5,472 nt of DNA from Anaerolineae bacterium (GTDB lineage Bacteria > Chloroflexota > Anaerolineae > SSC4 > Amarolineaceae), in contig CP059258.1 of assembly GCA_013693795.1 (NCBI GenBank), positions 4,666,122 to 4,671,593 on the forward strand, read 5' to 3'. The position numbers were made by a program, and so were the translations under genes. Of this stretch, positions 1-4,715 are shown in pieces (position 1 is the stretch's first letter; each line of letters begins with the position of its first letter). A model generated the notes under the pieces. It made no database searches and was not told the DNA's origin. It worked only from the letters and a program-made list of their open reading frames with translations.

Positions 1-258
1 GAAGAGCACGTTGAAGGGTACGACGGAGGCGCCAACCTTGAGGATGGCATAGTAGGCGATTGGGAAGTAGGGCAGGTTGGGGCAGGAGAGCGCGACCTTG
101 TCGCCGCGCTGTACACCCAGTTTGCGCAGGCCGTTGGCCAGCTGGTTCGCGGCGCCATTCACCTGGGCATAGGTCAGTTTGGTATCATTGAAAATGACGG
201 CCAGGTGCCCGGGGCGGGCCTTGGCGCTGGATTCCAATAACATCGCAAGATTGAGCAC
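1..258 (-). CDS. Acyl-CoA synthetase (AMP-forming), N-terminal part, cut by window edge
   Basis: The first 86 codons of an AMP-forming acyl-CoA ligase, probably of the long-chain fatty-acid type, which activates a carboxylic acid with ATP and then transfers it to CoA in the cytoplasm. What is visible: an N-terminal stretch opening VLNLAMLLESSA, then LTYAQVNGAANQLANGL (about residues 28-45), RGDKVALSCPN (51-61) and VGASVVPFNVLF (75-86), the standard order of the ligase N-terminal domain. The ATP-binding and C-terminal domains lie outside the window, so substrate choice cannot be judged. The start is GTG at 258, supported by GGAGG five bases upstream and by alignment with family starts of the MNLAMLL type; the in-frame ATG at 243 would cut into conserved sequence and lacks such a site. 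No frameshift is seen, unlike its neighbours. It is transcribed away from the rest of the window. Confidence 0.9.
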   Translation of the reverse strand, partial: MLNLAMLLESSAKARPGHLAVIFNDTKLTYAQVNGAANQLANGLRKLGVQRGDKVALSCPNLPYFPIAYYAILKVGASVVPFNVLF

Positions 259-263
259 AACAA

Positions 264-268
264 CCTCC
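264..268 (-). promoter_or_regulatory. Ribosome binding site deciding the GTG start
   Basis: GGAGG on the minus strand, five bases before the GTG at 258-256. It favours GTG over the in-frame ATG at 243. No convincing promoter was found just upstream. Confidence 0.7.
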
Positions 269-405
269 AGAGATACAGAAGTGGGTGAAGTACGAGCACA
301 AGACTATCTTAGCCCAACAAACCCACAGAAGCAAATGCGCGGCCAGGCTTGAAGCGCCCTACGGGCCAGGCGTCCGACATGACTCGTGTTTCCTACCCAC
401 CCCAA

Positions 406-480
406 GGGCTGACAGTGCGACCCGTCGTGCAAATCAGGCGTTACACCGAATCCCGATCGTCGACGGAGCACTGTCAGCCC
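406..480. repeat. 13-bp perfect inverted repeat, large hairpin
   Basis: GGGCTGACAGTGC at 406-418 is the exact reverse complement of 468-480. An inner CGTCG (423-427) / CGACG (461-465) pair extends the stem across a small internal loop. It begins 28 bases past the stop codon of the minus-strand DUF11-type remnant (stop 510-508). No U-tract follows the stem on either strand, so it is not a classical intrinsic terminator; it may be a 3'-end hairpin or an extragenic palindrome. The rest of 259-507 holds no gene that I can support. Confidence 0.7.
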
Positions 481-507
481 GCGCCGCAGGGCAGGGGGAA
501 GGCGTGG

Positions 508-840
508 TTAGCGTTTGTTCATCTGGGGTAAGTACACCGTTCGGGCAAGCATCACCTGAACCGTGGCTGTGTTGTTGTCTGGGGTCAAGTCCGGTTCGGC
601 CGACGACAGCGCGAGGCTAATCGGCAACAGATCGCCCAGATCGCCGCCCACCGCCTGAACGTTGAGCCGGAACTGGCGAACATCGAACAGGCGCAGATCC
701 GGCAGGTTCCAGGTGACCGTCCCTCCACTGACGGTGGGCGTCACCCCGAGGTGTCGCTGACGTAGCTCAGCCGCGGGTCCAGCGTGGCGGTCAAAAGACT
801 CCACAAGCAGCACACGCTGGCGTTGTACGAAGACAAGGGT
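508..840 (-). pseudogene. C-terminal remnant of a DUF11-type secreted/surface protein, two frameshifts
   Basis: Read on the minus strand, the pieces join to give ...LTATLDPRLSYVSDTSG, then VTPTVSGGTVTWNLPDL, then EPDLTPDNNTATVQV, ending ARTVYLPQMNKR and TAA at 510-508. The beta-strand pattern with 'G-TVTWNL' and 'DNNTATVQV' is typical of DUF11/conserved-repeat domains of exported bacterial proteins, and a terminal 'VYLP' tail is common in Chloroflexota secreted proteins. The frame breaks twice: one extra base in the A-run 793-796 (T-run on the coding strand) and one missing base in the C-run 744-747. Together these restore the original frame. Upstream of about 840 the similarity fades and the frame meets a stop at 864-862, so the signal peptide and earlier repeats are not here. 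The function of the full protein is unknown. Whether the breaks are genuine or assembly error is open. Confidence 0.65.
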
Positions 841-1118
841 AGACCGGCCCCCACATGCGGGTCAGGAGGCCATGCACCGCGGCGCCGGGCGATTCGCCGG
901 CGCACACCAGTACACCGTTCGTTGGGCTTGTGGCGGGGAGCACAGCCCCAACGAACAAGAGGTGCCCAGTCTACCCTCGAGGTGAGAAGGGTCAGCCAGC
1001 CGTGCTGGCGTACCACCGGCCAAACCCTTCCTATACCTGAAGTATACACGAAAAAACTCTCAGTGGTCTATCAACTTACTCTCAAAATACTGGGGAAATG
1101 GGGTAGAGTCGTACGCGC
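841..1118. other. Region without a recognisable gene
   Basis: Open frames exist on both strands, but their translations are rich in Arg/Pro/Cys and resemble no family I know. The only structure seen is the hairpin at 917-956. Around 1040-1100 the sequence becomes noticeably AT-richer than its surroundings, just before the permease remnant, which may mark a junction. Confidence 0.5.
917..956. repeat. 10-bp inverted repeat, hairpin
   Basis: GTTCGTTGGG (917-926) is matched perfectly by CCCAACGAAC (947-956) around a 20-base loop. TGTG and CACA inside the loop can extend the stem with small bulges. A 10-bp repeat at this spacing is not far above chance in a window of this size. No role can be assigned. 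Confidence 0.45.
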
Positions 1119-1290
1119 CTGGCCGCGGCGGGCAGCGCGTTGCCGCCCTCATCCCGGGGAGCCGCGCACTGCGGCGTCCTCCTGGCGCTCACCGTCGTCG
1201 CGGCCTTCTATCTGATCCTCTTCCGCACGCCGCTGGGCTACAAGTTCCGGGTGGTCGGCAAGAGCTCAGCCGCCAACTACAGCGGCTTTG
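1119..1290 (+). pseudogene. Fragment of an ABC transporter permease (sugar/nucleoside type)
   Basis: The readable pieces are LAAAGSALPP (1119-1148), LIPGSR (1148-1165, another frame), then HCGVLLALTVVAAFYLILF followed by RTPLGYKFRVVGKSSAANYSG up to about 1290. A hydrophobic segment followed by 'RTPLG-x-RVVG-x-x-x-AA-YSG' matches the cytoplasmic loop of BPD_transp_2-type permeases of simple sugar/nucleoside ABC importers (COG4603-like), where 'RTPLGFELRAVGxNPxAARYAGI' is usual. Only about 57 of some 350 residues are present. The frame changes twice between 1145 and 1167 in a compensating way, and similarity stops abruptly after 'NYSG', where family members continue with further membrane helices. 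No start codon, ATPase or binding protein is nearby. This is best read as a leftover of a deleted operon. The family call rests on one motif block. Confidence 0.5.
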
Positions 1291-1382
1291 ATCGACATCT
1301 GTTGCCCGTCGCGCCGTACTTGGCCTGTTTTCGACATAGGACGCAAGTTCTCGACCGATATCTTGCGGTTTTGATGCGCTGC
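1291..1382. other. Gene-free stretch left of the toxin-antitoxin control region
   Basis: No gene is seen. CGCAAG (1342-1347) and CTTGCG (1362-1367) form a 6-bp hairpin followed by GTTTT. This is too weak to call a terminator. Confidence 0.4.
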
Positions 1383-1442
1383 ACCACAAGATGTAGATCA
1401 GGTGCGGTATTCGCTCACATGATCTACGCGACAACTTGTGGT
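1383..1442. repeat. Long imperfect inverted repeat upstream of the toxin-antitoxin pair
   Basis: ACCACAAG (1383-1390) pairs with CTTGTGGT (1435-1442), and GTAGATCA (1393-1400) pairs with TGATCTAC (1420-1427). That makes a 16-bp stem interrupted by a 2/7-base internal loop and closed by a 19-base loop. Two aligned 8-bp arms are unlikely by chance. The outer arms carry the TTGTGGT half-site that recurs in direct orientation at 1467, so a binding site for the antitoxin is a reasonable guess. A structured leader RNA or the end of a small mobile element is also possible. Confidence 0.6.
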
Positions 1443-1477
1443 ATCGTATCCGACAACCCCTACAGGTTGTGGTATCG
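1436..1477 (+). promoter_or_regulatory. Direct repeat TTGTGGTATCG x2, candidate operator
   Basis: TTGTGGTATCG occurs at 1436-1446 and again at 1467-1477, 31 bases apart, close to three helical turns. A third TTGTGGT lies inverted at 1389-1383. ACAACC (1454-1459 region) and GGTTGT (1465-1470) form a further small dyad. The second copy lies 46 bases before the antitoxin start. Antitoxins with AbrB folds usually repress their own operon by binding repeated or palindromic sites, so this is a likely operator. No well-matched promoter could be picked out. Confidence 0.5.
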
Positions 1478-1510
1478 AAAACAGGCTTAGACGCAGCCAA
1501 GTATAACGAC

Positions 1511-1516
1511 GAGGAG
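1511..1516 (+). promoter_or_regulatory. Ribosome binding site of the antitoxin gene
   Basis: GAGGAG, seven bases before the ATG at 1524. It fixes the antitoxin start. Confidence 0.75.
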
Positions 1517-1523
1517 ACAACGT

Positions 1524-1757
1524 ATGACAATCGCAACGGTATCCTCCAAGGGCTGGGTCGTCATTCCGGCGGAACTGCGCAAGAAATATGACCTCCATGC
1601 TGGCGCGGGTGATGGTTGTGGACTATGGCGGCGTGTTGGCCCTGGCGCCGGCGTTCGATGACCCGGTTGCTCAGGCGCGGGGCATGCTGGCCGACGGCCC
1701 ATCGCTGACCGGCGCGCTGCTCAGGGAGCGCGCGAGGAGTTGGCGCGTGAAGGCTGA
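1524..1757 (+). pseudogene. AbrB/MazE/SpoVT-type antitoxin, frameshifted
   Basis: The DNA-binding antitoxin of a type II toxin-antitoxin pair: it would neutralise the PIN nuclease and repress the operon. From ATG 1524 it reads MTIATVSSKGWVVIPAELRK, then KYDLHAG, a clear SpoVT-AbrB swapped-hairpin domain (residues about 3-45). The frame is lost at 1602-1608. The next frame continues the same protein as RVMVVDYGGVLALAPAF, then MLADGPSLTGALLRERA. It shifts back at 1732-1736 to end EELAREG and TGA at 1755-1757. The two breaks (about two bases and one base lost) sum to three, so the original start and stop share a frame, yet as written translation ends at TGA 1659-1661 after 45 residues. Only about 27 native residues would be made in that case, lacking the toxin-binding tail. 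The repaired protein would be about 78 residues, normal for the family. The breaks may be sequence error. Confidence 0.8.
1734..1739 (+). promoter_or_regulatory. Ribosome binding site of the PIN toxin inside the antitoxin gene
   Basis: GAGGAG, seven bases before GTG 1747. It lies within the last codons of the antitoxin, so antitoxin and toxin translation would be coupled. It supports the GTG start over in-frame starts further upstream, which belong to antitoxin coding sequence. Confidence 0.7.
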
Positions 1758-2022
1758 AGCTGGTCGTTACGTCCTGGACAGCTTTGCGCTGCTGGCCTAT
1801 CTTGAGAATGAGGCCGGCGCTGACCGGGTGACCGCCCTGCTCGCCGCGGTGCAGCAGGGCGAGGCGGCGGTCTGGATGTCGATCGTCAACTACGGTGAGG
1901 TGGTCTATATCACTCAGCGTGAACAGGGCTTCTTTGCTGCCCAACGGGTGATCGCGGCTTTGGATCAACTGCCGATGGTCGTGGTCGCTGCCGGCAGGAC
2001 GCGGCCCACCGTTCCAAATTGA
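1747..2022 (+). pseudogene. PIN-domain toxin (VapC-like), C-terminally truncated
   Basis: The ribonuclease toxin of the pair; PIN nucleases use a cluster of acidic residues to hold Mg2+ and cut RNA. From GTG 1747 it reads VKAEAGRYVLDSFALLAYLE, with the first catalytic Asp at residue 11. Later come AVWMSIVNYGEVVYI, with the conserved Glu at 51, and AAQRVIAALDQLPMVVV (64-80). Similarity ends near 1993 and an unrelated tail runs to TGA at 2022, giving 91 residues where about 130-140 are normal. The C-terminal acidic residues (the 'YADAF' and 'TGDPEF' regions of the family) are absent, and neither other frame downstream restores them, so this looks like a true deletion. It is probably inactive. 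The start overlaps the antitoxin end by 11 bases, as is usual for these pairs. It converges on the regulator gene, whose stop is about 96 bases away. Confidence 0.8.
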
Positions 2023-2043
2023 GTTCAACGCACACAGGGTTGA

Positions 2044-2096
2044 GGCTTCAGCGGGGGCCGCTGCACCCGTACCACACTGGCCAACCCGCTGAAGCC
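2044..2096. repeat. 12-bp perfect inverted repeat between convergent genes
   Basis: GGCTTCAGCGGG (2044-2055) is the exact reverse complement of 2085-2096. GGCC at 2056-2059 and 2079-2082 adds an inner stem. It sits between the toxin remnant (stop 2022) and the regulator (stop 2120-2118), 22 bases from each stop. It could end transcription from both sides without a U-tract, or be an extragenic palindrome. Confidence 0.7.
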
Positions 2097-2117
2097 CGTC
2101 GCCGCGCCAGATCCAGT

Positions 2118-4567
2118 CTATCTCACGTGCGCCGGCGCGCCGCCGCAGTCCAGCGCGTAGGCGATCACCGCATCGAGGCTCAACGCACACCCGTGTTGCC
2201 CGGCCGCCTCGCCGACCGACCCGTTGGATGGCGTGGGTTGGGCTGCCGTCACCCGACGGCGCAGCCTGGCGCTGATTTGCAGGGGGAATGCGTGACGTGC
2301 AGCGCGTTCCACAGGCTTGCGGCCATACCGTACAGCTCGGCCGCGCGGCCGAGGTCATCCTCGCCGCCGCGGCGCCGGCCAGTATTTCCAGGCACTCAGC
2401 CAGCACCTCCCGCTCGCCCAACAGGTGGCATAGGCGCACGCTGTCGCGCCCCAGCGCCGCCGCACGCCCCGTATCTCCCGTGTGCAGGGCAACCCAACCC
2501 AGGTTGGCCAGGGAGACGGCGATGCCCTTGATGTGCCCGGCACGGTTGGCCAGGCATGCGCCTCCTCGAACAACGCCGCCGCGGATTTCCACTGCCCAAC
2601 CGACATACGCACCCATCCGAGGTTCGTGAGCGCCTGGTACATGACACACAGGTCTTCTGCCTCGCGGGCCAGCGCCAGGCTCTCTTCGTTGCGCCGCCTC
2701 GCCCCACGCCGTATTGTCCATGGCAATCCAGCCCAGGTCGAACAGTACGCAGGCCATGCCCAACCGATCCGCGCAGGCCCGGTACAGCGCCAAGCTCTCG
2801 TTTAGCCAGGCCTGCGCCGTACACCAGTCGCCCTGGCGGTAGGCCAGGCTGGCCACCGTGCGCAGGACACGGGCGCAGTGCGCCAGGCGCCGGGGTTTGC
2901 GCCATCTGCGCCAGCACCTGCTCCAACCAGTGACGGCCTTCGCTGTAATGACCGCGACGTCGCCAAAAGGCGCCTAAAGCACAGGCCATGCCGGCCGCCG
3001 CCGGCAGCAGCCCGTTGGCCAGCAGCCAGGCCAACGCCGTGCGCAGGTTGTCCGCCTCCTGTTCCAGGCGGGCCAGCCAGATGGCCTGGTCGGGTCCGTT
3101 CAACGCGGCCTCAGCCTGCGCCGCCCAATCCGCGAAGTACAGGGCATGGCGGCGCTGAAAGCCCCAGCCACCGCTGGTCCGTAACTGCGCCAGGGCGAAC
3201 TCACGGATGATCTCCAGCATGGCAAAACGTGACTCGGCCGCGGCCGTTTCGTGCAGCGTGCGCAGCGGGCAGCGGCCACAGCAGCCCGCGGCTGTAAAAC
3301 TGGCCGCCGCTTCCGTGCCCCGACGCACCAGCAGGCTCTGATCGTACAGGGCCTGAATGCCGCCAATGACCTCTGCTGCGGTCAGAACCGCGGCTGTACT
3401 CGCCGCGGCCGCAGGGTCGGCGTTCGCCGGGGCGCACACCGCTTCGGCGGCCGTAAAACTGAAACCCCAACGAAAACCGCCAGGCGGGCCAGCAGGGTGC
3501 GCTCACCGGTGGACAAAAGTCCGAAACTCCACGCGATAGCTTCGGTCAAACCCTGGCGTCGCGGGGCAGCCCGGCCATACCCTGATTCAGCAGGGGCAGG
3601 CGGAATTCGAGGCGTTGGTGCAGCTCCTGCGGCGAGAGCAGCCGGAGTCGCGCGGCCAACTCGATAGCCAACGGCAACCCATCCAGGCGCCGGCAGATCT
3701 CGGCGACGATCGGCGTCAACGAAGGGGTCAGTTGAAAACCGGCGCGCGCCTGCGCACGGTCACAAAGAGGCGCACGGCCGCCGTATTCGCCGCGCCGAGG
3801 GGGTCGTTCGGCATCGGCAGGGCAGCGGCGCCACGACAATATTGTGCTCGCCGTAGAGGTGCAGTTGGACGCGGCTGGTGACCAGCACATGCAGCGTTGG
3901 ACAGGCGGCCAGCAGCTCGGTTAGAAACAGGGCGGCCGGCAGCAGGTGCTCGAAGTTGTCGAAAATGAGCAGGGTTTGACGCGCCTTGAGGAAACCAAAC
4001 AGCGCGTGCACGGGGTCACAGTCGCGCGTCTCGCGTACACCCAGCACCGTGGCCGTGGCTGAAGGCACCAGGGCCGCATCCTGCACGGGCGCCAGCGCCA
4101 CCAGGTAGACCCCATCGCGGTAAGCGGTGTGCAACCGCCAACCCACCTCCAGCGCCAGGCGGGTTTTGCCCACACCGACCGGGCCGGTCAATGTCACCAG
4201 GCGCCCCTTCGTTCTGCAAACGATCCGCGATCAGCGTCATCTCGGCGCTGCGGCCAATCAGGGAGGTGAGGGATGTCGGCAGGTTGCCGGTGACCGGGCG
4301 AAGGTGCGGCAAGCCAGGCCGTGGCAGACGGGCCGTGGCCTGCTGCCTCAACGCCGCGGCAATGAATCGGGCGTGATCCTCCAGAGGGAGCGCCAGGCAC
4401 GTCGCCAGCCGCTGCGCCATCTGCAGCGAGGGGCGCCGTTCATCGGCCTCGATCTTGCGCAGGCTGACCGGAGCGCAGCCCACCCGTTGGGCCAGCTCGT
4501 CTTGGGTCATATCCAGGGCCTTACGCCGCCGCCGTATCCAATAGCCAAATGAATCGACTGTATCCAT
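2118..4567 (-). pseudogene. XRE-HTH / NB-ARC ATPase / TPR regulator, interrupted by about ten indels
   Basis: A large cytoplasmic STAND-class signal-transduction regulator, about 816 codons if read across the breaks. ATG 4567 begins MDTVDSFGYWIRRRRKALDM, followed by an XRE helix-turn-helix (about 8-63: TQDELAQRVGCAPVSLRKIE) and the linker NLPTSLTSLIGR. NB-ARC domain: Walker A GPVGVGKTR (4185-4159), Walker B LLIFDNFEHLL (about 3972-3940), LVTSR, GLPLAIEL, then AIAWSFGLLS. TPR-like repeats follow with the recurring core LGWIAM / LGWVRM / LGWVAL, and the C-terminus ends LSLDAVIAYALDCGGAPAHVR. The family senses an unknown signal through its repeats and uses ATP to switch DNA binding. Frame changes are needed near 4205, 3821, 3762, 3559, 3467, 2873, 2695, 2552, 2366 and 2284, each one or two bases and most in G/C runs. 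No substitution stops were seen. It is either newly broken or misassembled. Confidence 0.8.
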
Positions 4568-4612
4568 GGTCGCCTGCTGTTGCAGCCGCCGGGCTGATCT
4601 GGTCGTGGGCGT

Positions 4613-4682
4613 GGTGCGCACCGGTATCGGCTTGAGGAACGTGTCTGTGCCGCAGTGGTATCGCAAAACGATACCCGCTGCG
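4613..4682. promoter_or_regulatory. Palindromes in the regulator 5' leader, candidate operator
   Basis: GGTATCG (4657-4663) and CGATACC (4669-4675) flank CAAAA, and CGCAG (4651-4655) / CTGCG (4678-4682) lengthen the stem. A further GGTATCG lies at 4623-4629, next to the perfect palindrome GGTGCGCACC (4613-4622). Given the promoter at 4687-4715, the large hairpin falls at about +5 to +30 of the transcript. It could be an autoregulatory operator or an mRNA 5' hairpin. GTGGTATCG here also matches the repeats ahead of the antitoxin. Confidence 0.45.
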
Positions 4683-4686
4683 CCCC

Positions 4687-4715
4687 ATTTTATGCTTGAA
4701 TAAACGCTCTGTCAA
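4687..4715 (-). promoter_or_regulatory. Near-consensus sigma-70 promoter reading into the regulator
   Basis: On the minus strand the -35 is TTGACA (4715-4710, 6/6), the spacer is 17 bases, and the -10 is TAAAAT (4692-4687, 5/6). The start would be near 4680, leaving a leader of about 113 bases before ATG 4567. It lies in the AT-richer stretch next to the insertion sequence, so it could be the gene's own promoter or one contributed in part by the IS end. Confidence 0.65.

Noticed and set aside
531..921. 13-base direct repeat AGTACACCGTTCG at 531-543 and 909-921
   Set aside because: One such match is about what chance gives in a window of this length. The first copy lies in the coding sequence of the VYLP tail and the second has no matching protein context.
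917..956. Possible integron attC site, because GTTGGGC resembles GTTRRRY
   Set aside because: The two boxes are in the wrong order for attC (GTT... comes first and ...AAC last), and no integrase or cassette array is present.
285..1215. Several plus-strand open frames over 285-620 and 784-1215
   Set aside because: Their translations are rich in Arg/Pro/Cys with no recognisable domain, they overlap minus-strand coding, and they have no ribosome sites. They are shadows of GC-rich sequence.
1436..1477. Possible CRISPR-like repeat pair
   Set aside because: There are only two short copies of 11 bases and no further units or cas genes; an operator is a simpler reading.
1502..1507. TATAAC as the -10 box of the antitoxin promoter
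   Set aside because: Transcription would begin inside the ribosome binding site, and there is no -35 box at the right spacing.
2025..2190. 11-base direct repeat TCAACGCACAC at 2025-2035 and 2180-2190
   Set aside because: Matches of this length are expected by chance. It lies close to the toxin break but not at it.
2019..4552. Long plus-strand open frames opposite the regulator
   Set aside because: They are antisense to a sequence that reads as a known protein family on the minus strand, and their products look like GC-skew artefacts.
2118..4567. Anti-phage STAND (Avs-like) defence protein
   Set aside because: The N-terminus is an XRE DNA-binding domain and no nuclease or other effector domain is visible, so a transcriptional regulator fits better.
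2118..4567. Programmed ribosomal frameshifting as the reason for the frame changes
   Set aside because: About ten changes are needed, at unrelated sites without slippery heptamers. Known programmed cases use one or two.
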